DNA from: Paroedura picta
Lineage: Eukaryota > Chordata > Lepidosauria > Squamata > Gekkonidae
Assembly: GCF_049243985.1 (NCBI RefSeq)
Contig: NC_135386.1
Location: 19,188,202-19,252,201, forward strand
Direction of reading: 5' to 3'
Length of the DNA stretch: 64,000 nucleotides
This document shows, in pieces, positions 34,901 to 55,521 of this stretch (the stretch's first letter is position 1; every line of letters begins with the position of its first letter). The position numbers and the translations under genes were made by a program. The notes under the pieces are model-generated. The model did no database searches and had not been told where the DNA came from. It worked only from the letters and a program-made list of their open reading frames with translations.

Positions 34901-37699
34901 TGCTGGCCTTCAATGGCTGCCTCTGCCTCCTCCTGTCCCTTGCCTCCATCAGCCCCTGCGCCCGACTCCGTGAGTGCTCTGGAAGAGGGGAGGGGGAGAG
35001 TTTAAAGGGAGAGGGGCCTGCCCCAACCCTGGGCCCAGGGAATCCTGACTCCTAACCTCACTCAGCTGTTCTGGAGCTGGGGGGGGGGTGCCACAGGCCA
35101 CCATTTTCAGTGATCTCTGTCGCCTGGAGGTCATTGGTAAAACCGGGAGTTCTCCAGCCAATACCTGGACGGTGGCAGTGCTGTTCGTTCAGCAGCAAAG
35201 CCAGGGCTGTTTTCCCATCTTTGTGCTGGAGAGGGTGTCCTGACAGAGCCATCCTTCTTGCACCAAGGCAGCTTTCACAGCAGGCAGACCCTCCATCCCC
35301 AGGCTGTTCTCTGATCCGGTGTGTGTGTGTGTGGGGGGGGGGGGGTGCTGGCTGGTTGCAACCCACCAGTGCCCCCCTTTACTCTAACTCCCCCACCTGC
35401 ATAGTGCACTCAAAATGAGCCCAGCTTCTGGCAGGTGTCCCTGCTTGCATAGCAGTCCTCTATGAAGGGCTACATCCTGGTAGCAATGGGAGGGGGTTGC
35501 GCCCAGGTTGACAGGCAGGATGAGAATGGGGCAGGCTGGGCTGGGGTTGCAAATGCCCATTCCTGGTTGGCTTTACCAGGGCAATGGAGGGGGCCAAGAA
35601 AGCGGGTCAGTTAACCTGTTGCAAATACCCCACCACACCTGTGGCCACAGAACACTTGTGGTTTATCGAATTTTTATATTAAATTTTAACTGTATCAGAG
35701 CAAATTCAAGCAGCCATTAGGGAGATGGCGGGATAGGAGACCCTGCTGGCTGCAAGGCCCCCACTCCTTGCCCTGCCCCCTTCCAGCAGAAATGCCTTTG
35801 TGAGCAGTGTTTGGAGCTATGTGCTGTGCCTCTTGGGGGGGCTTGACTCTTTCCCCTCTGCTCCCAGGGCCACCCAGCTCTGGACCCCTGCAAGCCTCCA
35901 TCATCTGTTGCTACATCATGTACTTGACCTTCTCTGCCCTCTCCAGTCGCCCTCCTGAGAAAGGTCTGTGTCCCTCTCACCCCTCTCTGCCTCCTGGGGA
36001 GCTGTGGCGGGCCAGATCCTGGGAACTGCTCAATGTTTACCCCCTTTCTCACCCACAGTGCAGTACCAGGGACAAAACCTCACCATCTGCTTCCCCAGCA
36101 CTGGCCAGGATGGGATGCAGGTGGAGGACAAGGCCGTTGCTGTCCTGGGGGCGGGAGTCATGTACGCCTGCGTCCTCTTCGCCTGGTGTGTCTCTGCTGG
36201 TGTCTCCGCGAGGTTGGGTTCTCAGTCCATGGGGAGCTTCAGAATCAGGGAGGAAGACCACAAGTCACGTCTGAGCTTGAGGGGAGGGGGCTGGGAAACA
36301 TGGCCCCCACCTCCCGGAGTTTGCCTTTGTGAGGCCTGGTTTTCCATTCCCCCCCCCCCCCGGGGTTGCCTTTCCCATTCTGGAAGCCTCAGCGCCACTG
36401 ACCCCCCCCCCCCTTTCTGGTGCATGACATTCCCCACGGAACCATTGGGGAGGGAGGTCAATCTGGGATGAACTCAGCCAACTGCTCTGATAGGGTGCTG
36501 GCTCCCTGGGAAGGATCCAGCGCCAGCCAGTGGACAAGGCATGATGCCAGGCCACATGGATGGCCGTGCTGCTCTCAGGGCTTCATCATCATCCTTTTCC
36601 TTCTGGATGCAGCAACGAAGCCTCTCTCCTGGCGGAGATGTTTGGGCCCCTGTGGATGATCAAGGTCTACGGTGTGGAATTTAAGGTGGGCTCTGGGGTG
36701 GGTGGGGGAAGAGCTCTTGTTGAAGCTGCTGCCTGGGCTTGGCGGTAGTTTTCGGGTCCTTGGCCGCGTTCTGTGCACAGTCCATGTTTGGCCCCTGATT
36801 AATGTGGGCCAAATCCCAGGGCTCAGGGGGGAGGGGGAGATTGGGTTGACCTGGGTATGTGCCACTTCCACCAGTGCCAGAGGCGTGGCTTGTTCTCATG
36901 AGTCGGGACTGTGGGGAGGCACCAGCCTCCCTTGGCAGGCCAGTTGGCTCTGAGCAGTGCTCCTTCCTTGCAGAGACCCTCCTGCTGTTTTTGCTGCCCC
37001 GACAAAATGGAAGAGGAACTGGCAGGTGAGGCCTGCTGACCTCAGAGCAGGGGCAGGGGCAAGAGCAGGCTTACGAGTTCTAAAGCCTCTCTCGGGGTCA
37101 AATGGAACACGGAGCTCTCTCTCTCTCATTTGGATACTTCCCAGCTTTGCCCTCCTGCCCACCAGGGCCAGACTAGCAGGATGTCCAATGAGGCTGATTC
37201 CCCATGATGCAGAGTGTTTTTTGTCCCTGGCACAGGGTCTTCTGGCTCGCCTGTGGGCCATGAGGAATCTGACCATGTTGTCTACAGCTACTCAGCGTTC
37301 CACTTTGGGTTCTTCTTGGCCTCGCTGTATGTCATGATGACCCTCACCAACTGGTTCAGGTAGGGATGGTTCCTGGCTTCCACCTCCCAGCCCCTGCTGG
37401 CCCCTCAGTAGCAGGCGTTCCCTGCTCTGTGTAGGCAGGCTCAATCTGGCTCTTGCTCTCCCTGCAGCTATGAGAGTGCGGAGCTGGAGAGCATCTTCGT
37501 GCATGGCAGCTGGTCAACCTTCTGGGTCAAGGTGGCTTCTGGCTGGGCCTGCATTCTACTCTACTTCTGGCTGCTGCTGGCTCCAGTCTGCCTGCCAGAC
37601 TCTCCCCAGCGCCAGCCCAGCAATCCCGCACAGCGCTTCATACGTAGGAGGCGGCGGCGGCGGCAGCATGCCCTCCACCGTGTCAGTGTGGCTATGTAG
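31973..37699 (+). CDS. SERINC4: SERINC4, serine incorporator 4
   Basis: SERINC4 is a polytopic membrane protein of the serine incorporator (TMS1/TDE) family, thought to help put serine into membrane lipids. Twelve exons are read: 31973-31999, 33561-33728, 33987-34165, 34329-34408, 34549-34642, 34758-34969, 35868-35963, 36059-36185, 36613-36685, 36974-37025, 37236-37359 and 37468-37699, encoding 487 residues (human 518). The N terminus is short (MALACCVAQ), then Cys-rich ([10 protein letters not shown]) as in the family. Several hydrophobic spans follow, with family signatures [44 protein letters not shown] and [25 protein letters not shown]. The C terminus ends with seven arginines and [11 protein letters not shown]. 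The very short first coding exon is the least certain part. A 34-bp duplication spans the exon 3 donor. Confidence 0.94.
32141..32200 (-). repeat. Partial SINE tail, same family as 4423-4684
   Basis: GAAGAACTGGTTCTTTATACC and AAAGGAGTCTCAAAGCGG match the tail of the tRNA SINE on the minus strand. Only the last 60 bases are left. Confidence 0.6.
34147..34214 (+). repeat. Exact 34-bp tandem duplication across SERINC4 exon 3 donor
   Basis: The 34 bases 34147-34180 are repeated without any difference at 34181-34214. The unit includes the last 19 coding bases of exon 3 and the AATGG/GTGAGG splice donor, so two identical donors lie 34 nt apart. Confidence 0.95.
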
Positions 37700-38225
37700 C
37701 CGTGGGCCAGAAGAGACTCTTGTTGCCTGTGCCTCAGTCTGCTGTGGGCCAGCCCTCCCAGGGAGGGATGCACCCCACAGTCTCAGCAGCACCACTCTTG
37801 TGTGCCAAGGACAGAGACAGAGGCTGACCCCCCTAGCAAGTGCTCTGCACGCCAATAGAATGCCTCCTCTGGCCACAGGTGGCAGAAGGAACCAGACTCT
37901 CCACCCCATGTGTAGGTCGTGCCTTGCTTTCTGTGCCTCCTCTCCTTTCTCCACAGCCCAGGACATCGAGAGCAGCGAGAACAGTAGAATGCAGCTGTTG
38001 GCATCTGCTGACCATTGCAGACAGCAGCTAGAGAAAGCAAGCTGGGCTGGGAGAGGAGGCCCAGCAAACAGGGAGGACACTAATCCCATTATTGCCTTTG
38101 TGGGCAATTTGGATAAGCCTTCACCAGCTTGTCTCCCACACACCCAAGACTGCAGCCAGCTCCAGCATGTACCACCCATGGTGCAAATTTTGCACCTGTT
38201 CTGAACAACAATGAATTGCCATTAG

Positions 38226-38231
38226 ATTAAA
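38226..38231 (+). terminator. SERINC4: SERINC4 poly(A) signal ATTAAA
   Basis: ATTAAA lies 527 nt after the SERINC4 stop, the first signal-like hexamer on this strand. Confidence 0.5.
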
Positions 38232-38239
38232 GCGTTCTG

Positions 38240-40090
38240 GGAATCAGGACTTCACTCTACTACAGCTTCAAAGTCTAAGATAATGCTGTTTAAAGGCTGC
38301 TCTCACATAGGGAGGATCCCCAGTCCAGCTCTGGTTCCCTTTGGGGATGCATAGGCACCTTTACTGTGGCAGCAGAGTTACCAAGGACTTCTTCCTCTCA
38401 CTGGTCATTGCTGACCAGTGGGAGGCTTTTGCCTGGAAAATGAAACAAAAATAACAAGTGCCTGGATGTTGCAGTTTATCTTTGGCAGAGACAGACACAT
38501 TTGTCCAGTGTAAATACTCAGGCATGATTGGCACACGGCCTCACTTCATATCTACCACCTTGGATACATCAGAAGGAGGTCTCTGTCAAACCTTCCTCTC
38601 TATCATAGCCTCAGCATCAAGCCAGCCACACAGTCCAACCTCTACAACAAGCACCTTCTTTAGCTGTCCTTGTGGAGCTGTGCTAAGGGGAAGGACTACA
38701 TTGTATCAAAGCCCCTACTGACCGTCAAATGCGCCCACCACATGTTACCATCCAGAACACAGAGCAAACCAATTGACAGGTAAGCATGGCTGGTTGTGAT
38801 GACTGCATTGGTTCTGACCCGTCCCGCAGGGACTCCCACCAAGTGGCCGCTCAGGAGGAGAGCGACAGCCAAGGCTGTGCTGAAGGCCTAGATCTGCACC
38901 AGGTGAGGGAGGTTTACTCAGCCACAGACTGAGACCAGCACAGGCAGGACCACCAGCCTCATTCATTTGGATTTCAGAGACAGTGAACCTAAGCCACTCG
39001 GGTTCCCCTCACCATGGTGCTATACCAACAAAATTATTCTTTACTTTCAGCAGACTGAAGCACAGAACTTGATAATGGGGGTAAACTTTTTCTACATAGG
39101 CCAATGAATCTCCAACGTGTCATAAGACATAAACTAGTTTTAGAAGTTGTGTGCCCAGCTTGGTGCCTATTCTGTTATTATTGGCATAGGTTATACAATC
39201 TGGTAGAGAATCATGCTTGAATTATTCCCTTTGAAAAAGTTGCAAGAATAATTGGCAGACTGAAGAAGAGTCATCGAAACGGACTTTTATCCAGGTCTCT
39301 GTCTTCTGAACATCTATTTGGATGCCAGTCTTGATCTACAGTTGCAGCACCCAAATATTTTGTGATGGAAACACCCAGGGGTCAGTTGTCTAACTGGAAT
39401 CATGTAATGTGCAGTCCAGGAAAGGTTTTACATCTGTACTTAACTTGCAGTTTTGTGGCATGTTATAGCACCTAATCTAAATGAATTGGGATTTTGCTTA
39501 CCTAACACAGTGTTGCATTCTGCTTTTGTTTGAGGTTTTTACACTGTTTGGCTTAACACACAAAAAAGACACCATTTGATTTGAGAACCAGAAACACTGT
39601 GTGCAGCCAAAGATCATAAGCTTTGGACACCCAGTGCCTCAAGCTGCACTCAGCACCGAGTTCTTTTCCTGTCCTTGAATTGAGTGATTGAAAGGATATT
39701 AATACCCCTGCCCATGGATAAGAGGAGAGCCCGCCCTACAAGCTGGGGCAGTTTCTCCCCTTCTCAGCCCTTACTTCAGGAACCCTCAGACCAGCACAGA
39801 GGCTACTGGCTCCTTTAAGCAAAGGCTCCAGACCCACCCCCAGCAGCAGTTTTCCCCAAGGACAGCAAGATTTTAAGGGATCAAGAAGATTTTCAGAGTT
39901 GGGCTTGGGAGATCCAAACTCCTGTCATCACAGACAGCCTCTATTCTACTGCAGCCAACGAGGGCCACCCTCTGCAAGGACAGGCCAACTAGAGGGCTCC
40001 ACATCCCCCTCAGCACGCTGGTCTCTCCACTCTCTCCCCCCCCCCCCCCGGCTCTGAACCACATCATAAAGCACGGTCAATCTTGGGATT
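38240..40090. other. SERINC4-PDIA3 spacer
   Basis: In human, ELL3 and SERF2 lie in the matching interval; neither is recognisable here. One plus-strand exon-like segment (38829-38902) is flanked by a CCCGCAG acceptor and a CAG/GTGAGG donor and is open in one frame (reading DSHQVAAQEESDSQGC), but I cannot match it to a protein. The remainder shows nothing assignable except a C run at 40035-40049. Confidence 0.5.
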
Positions 40091-40098
40091 AGGGGTAG

Positions 40099-40104
40099 TT
40101 TATT
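40099..40104 (-). terminator. PDIA3: PDIA3 poly(A) signal AATAAA
   Basis: Plus-strand TTTATT gives AATAAA about 250 nt after the PDIA3 stop. Confidence 0.65.
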
Positions 40105-40355
40105 ATTTCACTCCTCCAAATGTACAAAACATTAGAAAACAAGCCCACCCCCACCCCCCCAAACATCAACCAGTCCAGGGCATCCATGGCCAGTGCAGCA
40201 AGGAGAAGAGGGAGCAGAAAATTAAACAGAACGGCAGCAGTTTGGGTCCCCTCCCATCCAAGTGGCTTCTTTGCCTTCCAACGGCTTCTGCTGCACTATC
40301 GGCCTGCCCCGATGGTTAACAGGCTTCTCCACAGGCAAACAGGCATGGAGAACTC

Positions 40356-49345
<8,990 letters not shown>

Positions 49346-49553
49346 CACGCGCGCCGGGCCGCGGAAGGGAGAGGCGAGGCGGGCAGGGGAGGAAGGGCAG
49401 GCCGCGGTCCGGGAGGCGGCGGCGGCGGCGGCGGGCGGGCGGGCAAGCGGCTCCTGGTCCCTCCGTCGGCGGCGCCGCTCGCTTTCCCTCACGGTCGCCT
49501 CAGCGGGAAGCTAAAGAGGAGACGGAAGTCCCGCCCCCAGGCCCCGGCTGCAG

Positions 49554-49572
49554 TGTGGCAGGCACTCATTGG
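49554..49572 (-). promoter_or_regulatory. PDIA3: ERSE-like element upstream of PDIA3
   Basis: On the minus strand the sequence is CCAAT, nine bases, CCACA. The ER stress response element is CCAAT-N9-CCACG, bound by NF-Y with ATF6 or XBP1, so spacing is exact and one base differs. It lies about 210 nt upstream of the PDIA3 ATG, a place consistent with induction by the unfolded protein response. Confidence 0.6.
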
Positions 49573-50084
49573 CTCGCGCCGACCGATGAGCTCCAACCGG
49601 GAAGCCCGCGGGGGGCGGGGGCTACTGCGGCCCCTCCTCCGTGTCGCCATGGCGATGGGGTGGCGCGGCATCTCGCCGCTGACGCCGAGCTCCGCCCCAC
49701 CCCACCCCACCCGGAAGGCTGCCGCCGGGCGTCAAGCACGAGCCTCCGCCTCCCCTCCGGGCGCGGGGACGACGTGGGCCTCGGGGCAGCGCGGGGAGGT
49801 GCGCGGCGTCCTTCGGCCGCAACGGGCCCCCCGCGGACAGGTGCACTCCCGCCCCCCCCCATACGCCTCTTCTCTCGGGGTCGGCTGTTCTCCCGGCGGC
49901 CCCCCTTTCGCTGCCCGACCTCAGGCTAGCAGAAAGGAATCAACAGCAGGGCTTGGATGCCCCTGCAGCCCTTTCGGCCGGTGGGCACCTTGGCCTTCTG
50001 AAGCAGGCACCCCAGGAGGGGGAGTCAGCCACAAAACTAAGTCTCGCAGGGGAGGTTCTCGTGCCGTGGGGACGACTGCTGTCC

Positions 50085-50256
50085 AAACCAGCCTTTTAAA
50101 AATCCGTGCAGCCCCTTCTGTCTCCAGCGGCCAGTCAGAAGCCTGCCAAGCAAAAGCCCCACTGGGCTCCACTCACTGTCTAATAAACTCTTGGTGGGGG
50201 CCAGGAAAGGGGTCAGTAGGCTTCATCTTGCCCACCGGTACCACATTGGGGACCCC
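50085..50256 (-). mobile_element. hAT-like non-autonomous element
   Basis: On the minus strand it opens CAGGGGTCCCCAATGTGG, a hAT/Charlie-type terminal start. It continues with the CCTGGCCCCCACCAAGAG and GGCTTCTGACTGGCCGCTGG blocks I associate with a common reptile family. The other end may be near 49951 but is not clear. Confidence 0.5.
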
Positions 50257-50960
50257 TGACCAATGAGCAGCTGATGACCAAAGTAGTCACTGGATATGCT
50301 TAAAATATTGATCTACACACACATTTACAGACCACCCAGCTATTATTATGGAATAATTCCATAATTCAAATTTTAGGCAAATAAGGCTTTTTTCAGTGCT
50401 CCCTAAACTTTAGTTTACATTTGCAAACAAACATTATCTCCCCCCCCCCATCTTTGTGTCTTTACCCCCAATTTTATCAGTATCCCAAATGCAGTATGTT
50501 ACCAGTTCTGGTGGCAATCTGTTAGCACCATGGGACGAACATGAGCACAGCTCTCCTGCATCACCGTTCCCTCAGGAGGAGAAGGTGCTGCAGCACCTGC
50601 CATCCTGCTCTTGGGCCAGAAACTCCTCTTCCTAAATATTCTGCAGACCCCTCCTAAATGGACCTGACTGAAAGGTGACCCGCTGCTGCCCACCTCCTCT
50701 GTGGAAAACCATGCTTTTCCAGCAGGGGGCACTGCAGCTCCAGCTAGTGCAGGGAAGGCAGAAGATTTCCTCACTTCTCCCCTCTGCTCAGCTGGATTGT
50801 AGGTTTTGTGTTGGGGAAGAGACAAGGCACAGTAGTGCTACCCCCCACCCTCTGATGAAAGCACAGAATCAACACTCAAAGTGGCAATGAGGAGGGAGGG
50901 GACAGCAAGGAAGGCAAGAGAAACTCCAATGGCTAAACTCTTACAAAGCAGCACGATTGT

Positions 50961-50966
50961 TTTAAT
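50961..50966 (-). terminator. ZIP gene poly(A) signal ATTAAA
   Basis: Plus-strand TTTAAT gives ATTAAA 230 nt after the stop of the ZIP gene. Confidence 0.5.
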
Positions 50967-51195
50967 AAAAATATTTTAAGAGTACAACACAGTTGCCACT
51001 TAGCCTGTTGGCTCCCCCCTCCCCCGGCCCCAGGATCCAGTCAGCAGCAGGATTTGTAGCCATCCAGGGCAGACTGGCCCCAAGGAAGGGAGCAACTTCC
51101 TAAGCATGTCTTCAGATTATATTTCCCTGGGAAAAAATGACAGGTTCTCCGACCTTTTAAAGCCCCCCCACCCCCGGCCATGTCCTCAGGCAACC

Positions 51196-52620
51196 TCAGC
51201 CCAGGAGGCGCAGTCCAGCCATGCCTGAAAAGCCCAGCAGGACAGCAAGAACTTTGGGCAGGCGGCCAGCAGGAGAGCCCAGTTCCTGGGGCAGGATCTC
51301 CAGGAAAGTGACATACATGAAGGTTCCTGCAGCCACGCCTTGCAGCATGCTGCGCGCGGTGGTGGTGCTGCAACCAGAGCCATGAGTCACCACCATGCCC
51401 AGGCCAACCCCCAGCGGGGACATGAGCACAAAGGTGCCCAGAGCAGCTGCCAGCCAGCGTGGGGGAAGGCGGCTCTGGAGCAGCAGCAGGCCCAGGCTGG
51501 CAGCAACAATGCTCTTGTGCAGCAGGATGGCCCCTGCCAGCTGGAGCACTTTGCCAGGGGTGTCCCGCAGGCCAATGGCCAGGCCCTCGAAGATGGAGTG
51601 CAGGGAGAGGGCCAGCGTCAGCACCAGGGAGCGGAAGCGAGAGGGGCGGCGGGAGCCCTGCTGTTCTTCCAGGCCGGGTGGGAGCAGGAGAGTGGCTTCA
51701 TCACTGCGTGGCTCGCTGCAGTCCAAGGCCACGTGCTCAGTCACCAGCACCAGCAGGAAGCCCAGGGCCAGGATCAGCTCTGGCATGGGGAAGTCCAGCT
51801 GCAGGCCAAGAGAAGGCAGCACAGTTGGTGGGTCCCTTTCTGCCTTCTCTCCAGCATCTTTAATTATTTGTATTTCTTTTTTCTAAACCGTCACTCCCAG
51901 ATGGCTCGTGGCAATTCACTAGAATCTCCCCACAATAAAACCCCATGAAACGATAATTAAAACCCACAATTACAGTCATTAAAACCCCAATATGGCTCTT
52001 TCTCAAAGCCAGCCCCGCATGCAGTAGTAATCATGGGAGCAAAACCTCCAGCGCAGGTGAAGACCGCCCTTGTAGTACTGATTATCTGCTCCTGCGACTG
52101 GAGGCTCGACCGCAAAGGAGAGCAAGACCTCCCCGTGTGCCCCAGCTACTGTTCATGCCGCCCCGCCCCTGGCTCCCAAGGTCCCCTGCGCTCCACCCAG
52201 CTGTCCGACGGCCCCAGCCAGAATAAGTCGCGAGTCGCCTTCTGCCGCGCTCCCCCCCCCCCCCCCGTCGGTACCGCGAGCTTCTGTCGGCGCAGCTCGT
52301 CCCGCAGGTCGGCCAGCGAGTCGGGCACCACGTCCAGCAGGCAAGTGGCCAGAAAGACGCCGCCGGCCGCGCAGCTCACGATGCTCCGCCAGTGCTGGGC
52401 AGACCCTGCCGGAGGGAAACGGGGTGAGGGGAGGAGGAGAGTGACGGAGGGTCAAGGCGGGGAGGAGGGGTCGCGCTCGGCCAGGCCCACCCCACCCCAC
52501 CCCACCCCACGCACCGGGCGGGCCCAGGCGGCGGAGCGCGGCCGGGAGGAGGCCGCAGAGGAGCGGCAGGAGGGCCAGCGCCACGAGGCATCCCAGCTTG
52601 ACGGCCAGCAGCGACCACAT
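51196..52620 (-). CDS. ZIP-family zinc transporter (ZIP1/2/3 subfamily)
   Basis: This encodes an eight-span zinc importer of the SLC39A1/2/3 (ZIPII) group, expected in plasma or intracellular membranes. Three exons, 52515-52620, 52275-52405 and 51196-51798, give 279 residues (human ZIP1-3 have 309-324). Span 1 is VKLGCLVALALLPLLCG; span 2 holds SCAAGGVFLATCLLDVVPD, as in ZIP1; span 4 has the signature LSLHSIFEGLAIGL; span 5 has LLHKSIVAASL; and span 8 region is GVAAGTFMYVTFLEILPQEL. The loop between spans 3 and 4 (CSEPRSDEATLLLPPGLEEQ) has no histidine cluster. The N terminus resembles ZIP2 and span 2 resembles ZIP1, so orthology is open and no symbol is given. The ATG at 52620 begins MWSLLAVKLG with hydrophobic sequence at once. 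The gene lies between PDIA3 and CKMT1. Confidence 0.93.
51860..51995. repeat. Unnamed interspersed repeat, copy 2
   Basis: TAAACCGTCACTCCCAGATGG and ACAATAAAACCCCATGAAA match the family seen at 41843-41965. It lies in intron 2 of the ZIP gene. Confidence 0.5.
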
Positions 52621-52750
52621 GGCCCCACTCCGGCCCGCGCCTGGCCCGCCGACTGTTTAAAAGCCCTCGCGCCACGTGACCCGCCTCCCGCCCATTGGCC
52701 CCGCCGCCCGGCCCGCGCGCGCGCCACGCTCTTCGCCTCCGGCCGGCGGA
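52230..52750 (-). promoter_or_regulatory. CpG island over the ZIP gene 5' end
   Basis: CpG-rich sequence spans exons 1-2 and about 130 bp upstream, where a CCAAT-type ATTGG (52694-52698) and GC boxes occur. A (CCCCA)n run lies at 52487-52511 and a C run at 52252-52266. Confidence 0.6.
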
Positions 52751-55490
52751 CATTCCCTTGGAAGGGGCAGGCCCTCCTCTGCTCCGCCACCCACCCTGGG
52801 TGCCCTGGCTGAGCCCTGCCCTGCCAGCAACCTTGGTGTGGACGCTCGGCTCAAATCCTGATCTAGATCCAATCAGGCCAACCCGACTCAGCCGAGGGCC
52901 TCCTTTGGCAGCAAGAGAAGAAGAGGACCCAAGGGGGCCTGGAGAGAGGTGGGGTGTGTGCGCGTGCTGCTTTGAAGGAAGCCATCAAGGTTCCCGGTCT
53001 GATAGGCAGGAACAAGGCTATGAAGGAGAGAGAGATTCCTGGGAGACCCTCCCTCCCTCCCCCCCCCCCCCGCCCGCCCGCCCGCCCGCCCTGCAGTTAG
53101 GTGCTTGGATTTCTCAGTGGGAGGGCAGATTGCTTCTGCGGGCAGTTGGGGGGTGGCTCCTTATTTCATGCCTGACAAAAGGTGTTCCTTATCTTTGCAG
53201 TTGAGTAGCCCCTGACTGTTCTTGGAAGAAATGAAAGGGCTCTCTGTGTGTCCTGTGTCTGCTAGCTGGGGGCAGGGACCTGTGCTGCCCGAGTCTGTTC
53301 GTTCCTGAGGCTTCTCCAGCAGAAGTTTGCTGAGTGCTCTTGTGGTGACTCAGGTGTTCCTGAGCTGTATAGGAAGACTCATGATGGAAGAGTCTGCCTG
53401 TCCCTGGCTTCATCCCATCCTGCTGCCTCTAAGGACAGCCAGGGACAAGTTCGGCCAGCCAGGGAATTCAGGGGTTGAACTGAGCAGTGCCCTCCTGAAA
53501 CCCCTGTGCTTGGGCAGCCCCCACAGTGAACCCAGTCAGAATCCTACAACGATTCCCCAGAGAGCAATAAAGCAAGAAGAATACCCTCGCAGAGAGGCAC
53601 AGCAGAGAGTCTAGCGATTTCAGTGGAGTTCCAAGTCACCACAACTGGCCAGCACAACCTGATGTGATCATCACAGCCCCCTGATACCTGTCAGCCACTC
53701 CCCAAATGTGGCTTGTGGCAAGGAGGGAGCCAAAGGGGCCCTATACCGTCCTCTCCTGGAAGGAGCCCCATGGTCAGACTGATGGGGTGGAGGCCCTGCA
53801 GAGGACATACAAATGGGCGGAGGATGATCCCTCCCCTGCAGCCCAGGAGAGAGGACAGTGGTGGCCTCCCCTGCAGCATGCCTAGATCCAACTCCCTTCA
53901 CTTGTTCATCAGACCCCCCCCCCTTGAGAGAAGCCCCGGAACAGGCTCTGCCAGGCCAGGGGAGGACACACAGCAGCCCCTTCCCAGGAGGCCTTCTTTC
54001 CCAGTCCCCAAGAGCTCCCTGGAAAGGGTGCTCCTTGAGCACTGGGGTCCTGGGTTCAGATCCAACAAAACCTGGCTAGCTGCAGCAAAGCAAAGGCCAT
54101 TTCTCCAGGGGAAGGGATCTCTGTTGTCTGGAGATCAGGTGGCATTCCAGGAGATTTCCAGCTCCCAACTGCACGTCAGCAAGCCTAATGCCCGCATGCC
54201 TTTCAGGAGCTGGGCGAAGGTGACTAGCTAAGCCTGTTTGGATTGTCCCGCCATTCCCATCTCAGGCTGGATGTTCTTGGCAAACTGTCTAACTGGGGTG
54301 AGAAGAGGGGAGCTGGTGTGACTCTGGAGCCCGAGGTGCGAAAGACCGGCTGGTGCTGAACAGAGCCCCTTGCAGGAGTGCAGAAGGCTGAATCACAAGA
54401 GGGGCTGTGAGCAGTGTGTGTGTGTGGGCGGGGGGGGGGGGGAGGCTACTGCTGAGTGTCTGGAATTTCCCCAGGGGTGGGTGGTCAGTCTTTCTGCTGA
54501 CTCTGAATCATCCTGAAGCAAAGCCGGAGAATGTTGGTCACCGGGAGGCCCCTCCTGGCTTGTGGTCCTACCGGGAGGGGGCAACCTTGTAGCCTCCTTC
54601 AGAGAGGCCTCTCTTTTTGTACCTTGCCAGCTGGCCGAGATGTGACAGCTTTTGGGGGAAGGGTACTCAGCCATTGCATTTCTCATCTTATTCTGATGCT
54701 CACAGATGAGCCACTCACAGGAGGTGTTTGGTTCAGCCTCCAGCCCCACCGGGGTCTGCTAGCCAGGCTTGCACCAGAGCTGGAAATGAGGCATCACTCC
54801 ATGATAGCTTGGAGGACTGCTGGCCCATAGGCTGTGCTGTTTTGTGCTGCTTGAATGGTCCGTTTCAACAGTGGTCTGCCAGGCCCGCCAGTTGGGGGGG
54901 GGGTGTGTTACAGGGCAGGAGCAGAGTGCAGACTGGCCTGGAAGGGCGGGAAGGCATTATGCATGACACCCCTCCTGTACTTTCCACGGGGCAGGATGAC
55001 TGAAGAGTTCTGGGGACTCTCACCCCTGCTGCCACTGGCTCTTACAATGCAGGCCAAAGATTTGGAAGTAGCCGCTGGGATGTGTCGACTCCCTTGGTGC
55101 TCCAGCACTGGACTGCAGGAATGGATTCAGGCAGTAGCTAGGCCTCAGGGCCCCTTGAACACTGACCCTGAAAGCCTCTAGTCCTGGTTTGGCTGGCCAC
55201 AGGATGGGCAGAGGACTGGCCAAGAGAGTAACTAGGGGGGCTTGCTTGATTTCCCCCTTTGTTTACTAATCTCTGCGACCTCCTCCCCACCACCTTTGCC
55301 AGTCTCCTCCTCCCCCTGCTGGCAGGAAGCACAAGCAAGTGCAGAGACTAGGTGTTATTCCATGGCTCAGGTGAGCAGGCCTAGAGGACCCAGAGGTTCC
55401 CCTTCTCCCTGCTCTCTCTGGGTGCTCTGTTACTGATCAGGTGGCGACCGTGACTTGCCCTCCCTGGGCTATCCAGCTCCCTCCTGTCTG

Positions 55491-55521
<31 letters not shown>

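Noticed and set aside
52033-52812. 259-codon plus-strand frame
   Set aside because: It is antisense to ZIP exons 1-2 in GC-rich DNA; the minus strand encodes the conserved ZIP helices.
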